A DNA stretch of 64,000 nucleotides from an uncultured beta proteobacterium (GTDB taxonomy: Bacteria > Pseudomonadota > Gammaproteobacteria > Burkholderiales > SG8-41). This document shows positions 10,185-19,202 of the stretch, one piece after another. Below the pieces are notes generated by a model, which was not told the origin of the DNA, searched no databases, and saw only the letters and a program-made list of their open reading frames with translations. How positions within the stretch are numbered: the stretch's first letter is position 1; each line of letters begins with the position of its first letter. Both the position numbers and the translations under genes were made by a program. The DNA lies in NCBI GenBank assembly GCA_903889565.1, contig CAISYC010000008.1, forward strand, positions 1-64,000. Reading direction: 5' to 3'.

Positions 10185-11798
10185 GTGCCGAAGACCGCGG
10201 ACATCATTGCGCATGCGCTCTACGACGAAGGCGTCCGCCACGCCTTCGGCATTCCCGGCGGCGAAGTGCTCGAATTGCTCGAGGCTTTTCGCAAAACCGG
10301 CATCAAATTCGTCCTCACCAAGCATGAGATGGGCGCCGGCATCATGGCCGAGGCGAGTTATCAGCTGACCGGCCGGCCCGGCGTGCTGGTGGCAACACTG
10401 GGACCCGGTATCGCCAATACCGCGGTCGCGGTGGCGCAGGCCATGCTCGACCGCTCGGCTTTGATTGTGATCACTGGTGAAATCGCGGCGGCGCTGAAGC
10501 CGCTGTATACGCATCAAATCTTCGATCAGGAGTCGCTGCTGCGGCCGCTGGTCAAGTGGACGACCACGGTGGCACCGGCCCATGCGTTCGAGCAGGTGCG
10601 CAAGGGGCTCGCCATTGCGCGGGCGCCGATGCCCGGCCCGGTGCATTTCAATCTGCCGACCGATGTTGCGGCGGCCGAGCAGACCGATGCGCGCAAATTC
10701 GCGCCGGTCGCCGTGCGCACGCTGCCGAAACGCGACGACCGCGCGGCGATCGAAGCGTGGCTGAAGAAGGCGAATCGTCCGCTCGCGCTGGTAGGGCTCG
10801 GCGTGCAGGTCGATGGGGCCGAACGCGAACTGCGGCGATTTCTCGAGGCGTGGCGGATTCCGCTGGTCACCACCTACAAAGCCAAGGGCGTGGTGCCTGA
10901 GGATCACAACCTCAGCGTCGGCGCCACCGGCTTGAGTCCGGTGGTGGACAAGATACACATGGCGCAGGTGCGCGAAGCCGATCTGGTGCTGACCATCGGT
11001 TTCGATCCGGTCGAACTGCGCGCCGACTGGATCGCGCCGTGGGACGAGCGCAAGGCCACGGTCAATATCGATCTGCTGCCGAACACCCATCACGTGTTTC
11101 GCAGCGCGGTCGAGTACGCCGGCAGCATCGGCGGCTGTCTGCAGACCCTGACCCAGGCGGCGCCCAAACGCACGCCGTCGCGCTGGCTGGATGCCGATCT
11201 TGATCGCTATCGCCGCACCATCATGCATGCGATCGAGAGCGCGCCGGTAAAAGGCATGGGCCCCTACCAGGCGGCCTGTGCGCTGCGCGAGGTGTTTCCG
11301 CGCGACACCATCGCCACCATCGACACCGGCGCGCATCGCATTCTGATCAACCATGTGTGGCAGGCGTTCGAGTCGCGGCGTCTTTTGCAATCGAATGGTC
11401 TGGGCACCATGGGGTATGCGCTGCCATCGGCGATTGCGGCGAGCCTGCATTTTCCGAAGCGGCCGGTGCTGGCGATGATGGGCGAGGCCGGTCTCGACAT
11501 GGTGATCGGCGAAATGGCGCTGCTCGCGCACCACAAGCTCGCGCTGACCATCGTCGTCTTCCGCGATGACACGCTGTCGCTGATCAAGCTCAAGCAGCAG
11601 CGCATGAAGCTCACCGAAACCGGCGTCGCCACCGGCAGCCCGGATTACGTCATGATCGCCGAGGCCTACGGCGGCAACGGCTTTGTCGTCAACAACGCGG
11701 CCGAACTGAAGAAGGTCGCGCGCGTCGCGCTCAACAGCAAACGCTTTACGCTGATCGAGGCGCGCATCAACCCCGCCGAGTATCGGAGCCAGATGTAA
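10185..11798 (+). CDS. Thiamine-diphosphate-binding protein, acetolactate synthase / 2-oxoacid decarboxylase family
   Basis: GTG start. IPGGEVLELLEAFRKTGIKFVLTKHEMGAGIMAEASYQLTGRPGVLVATLGPGIANTAVAVAQA typical of the TPP_N domain. The C-terminal TPP motif is atypical (see findings). Confidence 0.85.
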   Translation: MPKTADIIAHALYDEGVRHAFGIPGGEVLELLEAFRKTGIKFVLTKHEMGAGIMAEASYQLTGRPGVLVATLGPGIANTAVAVAQAMLDRSALIVITGEIAAALKPLYTHQIFDQESLLRPLVKWTTTVAPAHAFEQVRKGLAIARAPMPGPVHFNLPTDVAAAEQTDARKFAPVAVRTLPKRDDRAAIEAWLKKANRPLALVGLGVQVDGAERELRRFLEAWRIPLVTTYKAKGVVPEDHNLSVGATGLSPVVDKIHMAQVREADLVLTIGFDPVELRADWIAPWDERKATVNIDLLPNTHHVFRSAVEYAGSIGGCLQTLTQAAPKRTPSRWLDADLDRYRRTIMHAIESAPVKGMGPYQAACALREVFPRDTIATIDTGAHRILINHVWQAFESRRLLQSNGLGTMGYALPSAIAASLHFPKRPVLAMMGEAGLDMVIGEMALLAHHKLALTIVVFRDDTLSLIKLKQQRMKLTETGVATGSPDYVMIAEAYGGNGFVVNNAAELKKVARVALNSKRFTLIEARINPAEYRSQM

Positions 11799-11888
11799 TC
11801 GCGCGCGGCGCAATGCCGGCGGTCGGTGGTAAGATGCGGCTTCCCCGCACCCATAAAAACAATCTGCTCCAACTCCGGGAGACCGCCG

Positions 11889-12365
11889 TTGCTGACCGAT
11901 AAAATCATCCTTGCGCTGACGCTGTTGCTGGCAGCGGTATATTTCTACGCAACCGCGCAGATCCCGTCGCTGGAAATCGGCGATCCGCTGGGGCCCAAGG
12001 CCTTTCCGATTCTGCTCGGCGTGATTCTGGTGCTGGCCTGCGTGTTGCTGGCGGTGGAAATCATCCGTGCCAAGCCGCAGCCGGCGGTGGAAAAAGATGC
12101 CGCCAGCGCCGACAGCGCGGAGAACGCGAAACACCTGTGGCAGATCGGCGGCGTGGTGGTGTGGACGGCGTTTTACTTCTGGATGTTCGACCGCGCGGGC
12201 TATATCGCGACGACGACGGTTTATCTGCTGGCGCTGACGATTGTATTTAATCGCGGCAAGTGGCTGGCGAATATCCTGACGTCGGTCTTTTTCACCATCG
12301 GCAGCTATGTGCTGTTCGCCAAGATTCTCGGCGTCGTGCTGCCGACGGGTCTTGTAAGCTTCTAG
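11889..12365 (+). CDS. Tripartite tricarboxylate transporter, small membrane subunit TctB family
   Basis: About 158 aa with four hydrophobic segments: LLTDKIILALTLLLAAVYFYATAQIPSLEIGDPLGPKAFPILLGVILVLACVLL. Directly precedes tctA. TTG start inferred; the ORF track begins at 11826. Confidence 0.85.
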   Translation: MLTDKIILALTLLLAAVYFYATAQIPSLEIGDPLGPKAFPILLGVILVLACVLLAVEIIRAKPQPAVEKDAASADSAENAKHLWQIGGVVVWTAFYFWMFDRAGYIATTTVYLLALTIVFNRGKWLANILTSVFFTIGSYVLFAKILGVVLPTGLVSF

Positions 12366-12375
12366 GAAAAACGCG

Positions 12376-13887
12376 ATGGATACCCTCGGCCACATCATGA
12401 ACGGCTTCAACGTCGCGTTGATGCCGGTCAACCTCTGGTACACCTTTCTCGGCTGCCTGATGGGCACGGTCATCGGCGTGCTGCCGGGAATCGGACCGGC
12501 CGCCGGCATCGGTCTTTTGATACCGGTCACCTACGGCATGAACCCGACTTCGGCGCTGATCATGATGGCCGGCATTTATTACGGCGCGATGTACGGCGGC
12601 TCGACCACCTCGATTCTGATCAACACGCCCGGCGAGGCCTCTTCAGTGATGACCGCGCTCGACGGCTATCAGATGGCGAAGAACGGCCGCGCCGGCGCGG
12701 CGCTCGCAGTGTCCGCGATCGGCTCGTTTCTCGCCGGGACCTTCGGCATCGTCGCGCTGACCATCCTGGCGGTGCCGCTGGCGGCCTATGCGCTCAAATT
12801 CGGCCCGGCCGAATATTGCTGCCTGATGCTTTTTTCGCTTGCCGCGGTGTCATCGCTGACCGGCAAGTCGGTCGCCAAAGGCATTATTTCCACCGTGCTC
12901 GGATTGATGATCTCAACCATCGGCATCGATCTGCAAAGCGGGCAGCCGCGCTACACCATGGGCGTGCCGGAACTGCAGGACGGCGTCGGCTTCCTGGTCG
13001 TCGTCGTCGGATTGTTCGCCATGGGCGAGGTCTTCAGCAACCTCGAGGATCACATCAAGGGCAAGGCGGAGATCATCAAGTTAAGCGGCCGGCTGTGGCT
13101 GACGCGCGAGGAATGGAGCCGCTCGATCATGCCGATTGTCCGCGGCGGCGTGATCGGGTTTTTCAAAGGCGTGCTGCCGGGTGCGGGTGCGACCATCGCG
13201 ACCATGTTGTCGTACACGGTCGAGAAGCGCATTTCAAAAACGCCGGAGAAATTCGGCAGCGGCATGATCGAAGGCGTGGCCGGACCCGAGGCAGCCAACA
13301 ATGCCGCCACCTGCGGTTCGATGGTGCCGCTCCTGACGCTGGGCGTGCCGGGTTCCGGCTCGACCGCGGTGCTGATGGGTGCGTTCATCATGTACGGCAT
13401 CCAGCCGGGGCCGCTGTTGTTCGAGAAGCGCCCCGATCTGGTGTGGGGACTGGTCGACAGCATGTACATCGGCAACATCATGCTGCTGATCCTGAATCTG
13501 CCGCTGATCGGCATTTTCGTGCGCATACTCTATATTCCGACCGGAATATTGTTGTCGCTGATTCTTGCAATCTCCGCGATCGGCGTCTATTCGATCAACG
13601 GCAATGTGCTCGAATTGCAGATGGCGCTGATGTTCGGTGTGCTGGGCTATCTGTTCCGCAAGTGCGACATCCCGCTGGCGCCGATGGTGCTGGCACTGGT
13701 GCTGGGCGGCATCATGGAACAGTCGTTCCGTCAGGCGATGACCATATCGGGAGCGGATCCCACGGTATTCGTCAAGAGCGGTATCTGCATCACGCTCCTG
13801 GTGTTCACGGTCATCATGGTATCACTGCCGGTGATTCTGCCGCGTCTGCGCGAGTGGACCAGCGGTCCCGAAGACGTTGATTCTTGA
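12376..13887 (+). CDS. Tripartite tricarboxylate transporter, large permease TctA family
   Basis: GCLMGTVIGVLPGIGPAAGIGLLIPVTYGMNPTSALIMMAGIYYGAMYGGSTTSILINTPGEASSVMTALDGYQMAKNGRAGAAL is diagnostic of TctA. Confidence 0.97.
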   Translation: MDTLGHIMNGFNVALMPVNLWYTFLGCLMGTVIGVLPGIGPAAGIGLLIPVTYGMNPTSALIMMAGIYYGAMYGGSTTSILINTPGEASSVMTALDGYQMAKNGRAGAALAVSAIGSFLAGTFGIVALTILAVPLAAYALKFGPAEYCCLMLFSLAAVSSLTGKSVAKGIISTVLGLMISTIGIDLQSGQPRYTMGVPELQDGVGFLVVVVGLFAMGEVFSNLEDHIKGKAEIIKLSGRLWLTREEWSRSIMPIVRGGVIGFFKGVLPGAGATIATMLSYTVEKRISKTPEKFGSGMIEGVAGPEAANNAATCGSMVPLLTLGVPGSGSTAVLMGAFIMYGIQPGPLLFEKRPDLVWGLVDSMYIGNIMLLILNLPLIGIFVRILYIPTGILLSLILAISAIGVYSINGNVLELQMALMFGVLGYLFRKCDIPLAPMVLALVLGGIMEQSFRQAMTISGADPTVFVKSGICITLLVFTVIMVSLPVILPRLREWTSGPEDVDS

Positions 13888-13920
13888 ACCCGCGGCAGGT
13901 TTGATAGCGGAAGGGCAGGC

Positions 13921-14949
13921 ATGCATCGCATCAGTCTGATCCCGGGCGACGGCATCGGCCCGGAAGTTTCAGCGGCCGCGCAGGCCGTGGTCGCCGCCGC
14001 CGGCGCCGCGGTGGAATGGGAGGTCGTCGAAGCCGGCATGGCGGCGGGCGAGCGCGGCGGCCATCCGCTGCCGCCGCCGGTGTTCGAATCGATTGCGCGC
14101 AACAAGATCGTGGTCAAGGGACCGACGCAGACGCCGTTTGGTGACGCCTATCCGGTGCAGGTCGGCGAGCGCATTTACCCGAGTGTGGCGATCGCGCTGC
14201 GCAAGGAACTCAAACTGTTCGTCAATGTGCGTCCGGCGCGCAACTGTCCCGGCATCAAGTCGCGCTTCGATCACGTTGATCTGGTGATTTTCCGCGAGAA
14301 CAGCGAGGATCTGTATATCGGACAGGAACGCATGATCGATGCCGACACCGCCGAGGCGGTGAAGATCATCACGCGCGGCGCCAGCGAACGCGTCACGCGC
14401 TTTGCCTTCGACTACATGCAGCGCACCGGCCGGCGGAAGCTGACCGCGGTGCACAAGTCGAATGTGCTGAAGCTCACTGACGGGCTTTTTTTGAAATCGG
14501 CGCAGGCGGTGGCGAAGGAATACCCGCAGTTCGGATTCGATGCGCGGGTGGTCGATGCGCTGTGCATGGAACTGGTGGTGAAGCCGGAATCCTTCGATTG
14601 CCTGGTGTTGCCGAACCTCTATGGCGACATCGTGTCCGATCTTGCCGCCGGACTCGTCGGCGGACTCGGCGTCGCGCCGGGCGCCAATATCGGCAGCGAC
14701 TGCGCGATGTTCGAAGCCGTGCACGGCAGCGCGCCGGACATTGCCGGCAGGGATCTGGCCAATCCGATGGCGATGATCCTGTCGGTGGTCATGATGTTGC
14801 GTTATATCGGCGAGAGTGCGGCAGCCGACCGTATCGATGCCGCACTGGCGGCGGTATTGACTGAAGGTCGCGCAGTCACCCGCGACCTCGGCGGCGTGGC
14901 GGGCACGCGCGGCATGACGCAGGCGATCGTCGAACAAATCAAAGCCTGA
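13921..14949 (+). CDS. Isocitrate/isopropylmalate dehydrogenase family protein
   Basis: ISLIPGDGIGPEV; FRENSEDLYIGQE; LPNLYGDIVSDLAAGLVGGLGVAPGANIGSDCAMFEAVHGSAPDIAGRDLANP. Confidence 0.92.
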   Translation: MHRISLIPGDGIGPEVSAAAQAVVAAAGAAVEWEVVEAGMAAGERGGHPLPPPVFESIARNKIVVKGPTQTPFGDAYPVQVGERIYPSVAIALRKELKLFVNVRPARNCPGIKSRFDHVDLVIFRENSEDLYIGQERMIDADTAEAVKIITRGASERVTRFAFDYMQRTGRRKLTAVHKSNVLKLTDGLFLKSAQAVAKEYPQFGFDARVVDALCMELVVKPESFDCLVLPNLYGDIVSDLAAGLVGGLGVAPGANIGSDCAMFEAVHGSAPDIAGRDLANPMAMILSVVMMLRYIGESAAADRIDAALAAVLTEGRAVTRDLGGVAGTRGMTQAIVEQIKA

Positions 14950-14967
14950 AAGGCAGGGAGAACGCAG

Positions 14968-15963
14968 ATGAAATTGCTACGCTACAGCCGCAAGGGACAG
15001 AAAGCTGCACAGGCGCGGCTCGGGGTGCTGGTCGGTGACAACATGGTGGCCGATCTGCGCGCCGGTTATTCGCGCTACCTGATCGAGGAAATCGGCAATC
15101 CGAAGGGCCGCGAACTGGCGGGAATTTTCCTGCCGCCCTACGTGGCGCAGTTTCTGCACGTCGGCGCGCCGGCATGGGAAGCGCTGTCCGAGGCCTACGG
15201 CTGGCTGTCCGATCTTGTCAAAGCCGAGCCGGCAGCAACGGGTCTTACCGGCGAAGACCTGTTCATGCCCTTGTCTGAAGCGCGGCTGTATGCGCCGGTG
15301 CGCGGCAGCAAGATCATCGCGGTTGGCCGCAATTACCCGGGTTACAACAAAAATCCGGGCCGTCAAGGCGGCAAGGTGCCGGCCGGCTTCGTCAAGGTGC
15401 CGTCATGTATCGTCGGCCCCGGCCGCGATATTCTCAAGCCGGTGATGTCGAAACGGCTCGATTGCGAAACCGAACTGGCGATCGTCATCGGCAAAAAATG
15501 CAAGCACGTGCCGGAAGAGCGCGCCTATGACGTGATCGCCGGCTACACCATCCTCAACGATGTCACTGCGCGCGATATTGCCGACATCGAACGCGATGCT
15601 GGCCATCCGCTGCTGGGCAAGACCTTCGACACCTTCGCGCCGATGGGGCCGTGGCTGGTGACCAAGGTCGAGATCACCGATCCGATGAATCTACGCATTC
15701 AGACGCGCGTCAACGGCGAACTGCGGCAGGACGGCAACACCAGCGACATGATTCATGCGATTCCGAAGCTGGTGTCCTATATGTCGCAAATGACGCTGAT
15801 GCCGGGCGACATCATATCGACCGGTTCGCCGGGCGGCGGCGGACTCGCCAATCCCGACTGGTATCTGAACGCTGGCGATGTCATCGAGTGCGAAATCGAG
15901 AAAATCGGCACGCTGGTCAATGCGGTGGTCAATGAACCGCGGCTCGGCGCCATCCACAAATAA
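14968..15963 (+). CDS. Fumarylacetoacetate hydrolase (FAH) family protein
   Basis: IIAVGRNYPGYNKN; DCETELAIVIGKKCKHVPEERAYDVIAGYTILNDVTARDI; FDTFAPMGPWLVTKVEI; MTLMPGDIISTGSPGG. Confidence 0.93.
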   Translation: MKLLRYSRKGQKAAQARLGVLVGDNMVADLRAGYSRYLIEEIGNPKGRELAGIFLPPYVAQFLHVGAPAWEALSEAYGWLSDLVKAEPAATGLTGEDLFMPLSEARLYAPVRGSKIIAVGRNYPGYNKNPGRQGGKVPAGFVKVPSCIVGPGRDILKPVMSKRLDCETELAIVIGKKCKHVPEERAYDVIAGYTILNDVTARDIADIERDAGHPLLGKTFDTFAPMGPWLVTKVEITDPMNLRIQTRVNGELRQDGNTSDMIHAIPKLVSYMSQMTLMPGDIISTGSPGGGGLANPDWYLNAGDVIECEIEKIGTLVNAVVNEPRLGAIHK

Positions 15964-15976
15964 CGCGGAGTGCGGC

Positions 15977-17383
15977 ATGGCGCTGACGATGTTTGAAAAA
16001 ATCTGGGCGCGCCATGTGGTGACCATCGACGAAGGCGAGGCGTTACTCTACGTCGATCGCGCGCTTATCCACGAGGGTTCGTCGCACGCTTTCGATTCGC
16101 TGCGCGAACAGCAGCGCGCGGTGTTCCGGCCGCGGCAGATCTTCGCCTTTAACGATCATTACGTGCCGACGACCGGTCGCGACAAGGGGGCGGCGGGCAT
16201 CGCCAACCCGGATATCCGCGACATGGTGCTGAGGCTCGGCGCCAATGCGGCGGCACACGACATCACGCTCTTCGGCATCGATCATCCGCAGCAGGGCATT
16301 CTGCATATCGTGCCGCCCGAGCAGGGCATCACGCAGCCCGGATTGCTGATGGTCGGCGCCGATTCGCATTCCTCGACGCACGGCGCCTTCGGTTGCCTGT
16401 CGTTCGGTGTTGGCGCCTCGGAGATGTTTCATGTGATGGCCACACAGACCATCTGGCAGCGCAAGCCGAAGACCCTGCGCATCGTGCTCGAGGGCGCGCC
16501 CGGTTTCGGTGTTTCGGCCAAAGACCTGATACTTGCCATCATCGCCAGGATCGGCGTTGGCGGCGGTGTCGGCCATGTGATCGAATATGCGGGTTCCACC
16601 GTGCGCGGGTTGAGCATGGAGGCGCGCATGACCATCTGCAACATGACCATCGAAGCGGGCGGCCGCGCCGGCATGATGGCACCGGATGAAACGACCTTTA
16701 CCTATATTGCAGACCGGCCCTATGCGCCCAAAGGCGCGGTGCGCGATGACGCACTGGCGTTTTGGAAAATGCTGCCGTCGGATGACGGCGCCGTGTTCGA
16801 CAAGACGGTGACGCTGGATGCGGCCGCGGTGGCGCCGATGGTGACCTGGGGCACCAATCCGGAACAGGCGCTGCCGATCACAGAAACCGTGCCTGATCCG
16901 CGCGATGCGCGCGACGAAGTACAACGCGCCGAATACCAATCAGCAATCGATTACATGGCGCTGGCGCCCGGAATGGCGCTGTCCGGCATCAAAATCGACC
17001 GCGTGTTCATCGGCTCATGCACCAATGCGCGCATCGAAGACCTGCGCGCGGCTGCCGCGGTGGCGAAACTCGGCAGGGCGCAGGTGCCGGCGTGGGTGGT
17101 GCCCGGTTCGCGCAGCATTCAGCATCAGGCCGAACAGGAAGGCCTCGACAAGATTTTCACCGCCGCCGGCTTTGAGTGGCGAGAACCCGGTTGTTCACTG
17201 TGCACGGCGTTGAACGGCGATCAACTGCAGCCAGGCGAACGCTGCGCGTCGACCTCGAATCGCAACTTCAAGGGACGCCAGGGCACCGGCGGCCGCACTC
17301 ATCTGATGAGTCCGGCGATGGCGGCGGCGGCGGCCCTGCGCGGACGCTTTACCGATGTGCGCGAACTGGCGGCAAAGGGGTAA
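15977..17383 (+). CDS. LeuC-like hydro-lyase/isomerase large subunit (aconitase superfamily)
   Basis: VGADSHSSTHGAFGCLSFGVGASEM; FIGSCTNARIEDLRAAAAV; EPGCSLCTALNGDQLQPGERCASTSNRNFKGRQGTGGRTHLMSPAMAAAAAL. Start corrected from 15878. Confidence 0.93.
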   Translation: MALTMFEKIWARHVVTIDEGEALLYVDRALIHEGSSHAFDSLREQQRAVFRPRQIFAFNDHYVPTTGRDKGAAGIANPDIRDMVLRLGANAAAHDITLFGIDHPQQGILHIVPPEQGITQPGLLMVGADSHSSTHGAFGCLSFGVGASEMFHVMATQTIWQRKPKTLRIVLEGAPGFGVSAKDLILAIIARIGVGGGVGHVIEYAGSTVRGLSMEARMTICNMTIEAGGRAGMMAPDETTFTYIADRPYAPKGAVRDDALAFWKMLPSDDGAVFDKTVTLDAAAVAPMVTWGTNPEQALPITETVPDPRDARDEVQRAEYQSAIDYMALAPGMALSGIKIDRVFIGSCTNARIEDLRAAAAVAKLGRAQVPAWVVPGSRSIQHQAEQEGLDKIFTAAGFEWREPGCSLCTALNGDQLQPGERCASTSNRNFKGRQGTGGRTHLMSPAMAAAAALRGRFTDVRELAAKG

Positions 17384-17386
17384 TCG

Positions 17387-17992
17387 ATGAAACCGTTCAC
17401 CACGCTGACCGCGATCGCCGCGCCCTTCGATCAGCCCAATATCGATACCAACCAGCTGTGCCCGACGCGTTTCAACAAGGTGCCTCGCGGTCCCAGGTAC
17501 GCCGCAGTGCTGTTTCACGATCTGCGTTTTAACGCTGACGGCAGCGAGAAGGATTTCGTGCTCAATCGCGAGCCGTATCGCAGTGCCGGGATCATTGTTG
17601 CCGACCGCAATTTCGGTTGCGGATCATCGCGTGAAAGCGCCGTCTACGCCTTGTATGAATTCGGCATCAGTTGTGTGATCGCGCCAAGTTTCGGCGACAT
17701 TTTTGCCAACAACTGCGGCAAAAACGGCCTGCTGCCGGTGATGCTGCCGACTGCGGAGGCAGACGCGATCCGGCGTCAGTTGAATGCCAACGTTGGTGCC
17801 ACGCTGACGGTTGATCTCGCCGCGCAGACCGTCACCGACGTCGAAGGTGAGGTGCATCGCTTCGACATTCATCCGGTGCGCAGGAAGTGCCTGCTCGAAG
17901 GGCTGGATGACGTCGATCGGACGCGCCAGTATCTGCCGGCAATCGAAGCCTTTGAGACTTCATATAGACGTGAACGTAGCTGGCTTTATTAG
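17387..17992 (+). CDS. LeuD-like hydro-lyase/isomerase small subunit
   Basis: 201 aa: NIDTNQLCPTRF...DFVLNREPYRSAGIIVADRNFGCGSSRESAVYALYEFGISCVIAPSFGDIFANNCGKNGLLPVML. Starts 3 nt after the leuC-like stop. Confidence 0.93.
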   Translation: MKPFTTLTAIAAPFDQPNIDTNQLCPTRFNKVPRGPRYAAVLFHDLRFNADGSEKDFVLNREPYRSAGIIVADRNFGCGSSRESAVYALYEFGISCVIAPSFGDIFANNCGKNGLLPVMLPTAEADAIRRQLNANVGATLTVDLAAQTVTDVEGEVHRFDIHPVRRKCLLEGLDDVDRTRQYLPAIEAFETSYRRERSWLY

Positions 17993-18000
17993 AGCCGGTT

Positions 18001-18135
18001 CGTCCTTCCGGTGAAGGCGGGTATCCCCTTCCCCCGCTTGCGGGGAAGGCAGGATGGGGGCAATCGCCCTATGAATTTTTGATGACGCGTATTTGATGCC
18101 CAATTCCCGGGCCCCCGCCTTCGCGGGAGCGACGA
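18001..18135. repeat. REP-like palindromic intergenic module
   Basis: CCGGTGAAGGCGGGTATCC (18008-18026), TTCCCCCGCTTGCGGGGAA hairpin (about 18029-18048) and an oppositely oriented CCCGGGCCCCCGCCTTCGCGGGAGCGACGA (18106-18135). Confidence 0.55.
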
Positions 18136-18144
18136 CGTCGTTAT

Positions 18145-19119
18145 TTATTCCAGCTTGATGCCGGTTTCGCGCACGAGCTTGTTCCACTTGGTGAGATCGT
18201 CGCGCAAAAACCGCGTGAATTCCTCTGGGGAACTCTCCAGCGTCTCGGCGCCGAAGCGCGCGAAGCTGTCGCGCGTCGTCTTCAGCCGCAGCACCTTGAG
18301 CAGGGCGGCATGCACTTTTGCGGTGATTTCGGGCGGCGTCGCCGCCGGCAGCACGATGCCGGTCACGGTGCTGGCATCGAAACCCGGCACGCCCGATTCG
18401 TTGACCGTCGGAATCTCCGGCGCGTAGGGCGAACGCTTGAGTGTTGTGACCGCGATCGCCCGCAGTTTACCCGACTGCAGATAACCAAACGACGAAGACA
18501 GCTGATCGAAAAACACATCGACCTGGCCGCCCATCATGTCGATCAGCGCGGCGCCGCTGCCTTTGTACGGCACGTGGATCAGCCGCGTGTCCGACGCCTT
18601 CTGGAACAACGCGCCGGCGAGGTGGTTGCTGCTGCCGCTGCCGGCGGAGGCCATGGTGATGCGGTCCGGGCGCGCTTTCGCCAGCGCGATGAATTCGCGC
18701 ACCGTCTTCGCCGGCACCGACGGGTGCGCTTCCAGTACCATGGGCACCACGGTGGTCATCGAGGTGGCGGCGAAATCCTTCAGCGGGTCGTAACCGAGTT
18801 TCGGATACAACGCCGGTGCATTGGTCAGCGTGCCGCTGGAACCGAGCAGCAGCGTGTAGCCGTCGGCGGCTGCTTTCGCCGCGACCTCGGTGCCGATGGT
18901 GCCGCCGGCGCCGCCGCGGTTCTCGACCACAATCTGCGCGCCGAGGTATTCGCCGAGCGCAGGTGCCAGTGTGCGCGCCGTGATGTCGATATTGCCGCCG
19001 GGCACGTAGGGCACGATGATGCGAACGGCGCGATCCGGGTAGGCGGCTGCGGCGCTCGCCGCCAGCGCGAACAGCCAAAGTGCATTGAAGGTCCTGCGCA
19101 ACATGTCTGCCTCCGGCAA
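18145..19119 (-). CDS. Tripartite tricarboxylate transporter substrate-binding protein (TctC/Bug family)
   Basis: YPDRAVRIIVPYVPGGNIDITARTLAPALGEYLGAQIVVENRGGAGGTIGTEVAAKAAADGYTLLLGSSGTL; signal peptide at the N-terminus. Confidence 0.97.
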   Translation of the reverse strand: MPEADMLRRTFNALWLFALAASAAAAYPDRAVRIIVPYVPGGNIDITARTLAPALGEYLGAQIVVENRGGAGGTIGTEVAAKAAADGYTLLLGSSGTLTNAPALYPKLGYDPLKDFAATSMTTVVPMVLEAHPSVPAKTVREFIALAKARPDRITMASAGSGSSNHLAGALFQKASDTRLIHVPYKGSGAALIDMMGGQVDVFFDQLSSSFGYLQSGKLRAIAVTTLKRSPYAPEIPTVNESGVPGFDASTVTGIVLPAATPPEITAKVHAALLKVLRLKTTRDSFARFGAETLESSPEEFTRFLRDDLTKWNKLVRETGIKLE

Positions 19120-19202
19120 TCGGGTCGGCGCATGTTAGAACAGGCAGTGAGGCGGGCGCAAATTCAGTAAAATCGGCGGCGACCATCAACACGGGCCTGA
19201 TC

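Noticed and set aside
10104-12530. 808-aa minus-strand ORF antisense to the ThDP and tctB genes
   Set aside because: Antisense composition artefact; no domain recognised and it crosses several real gene boundaries.
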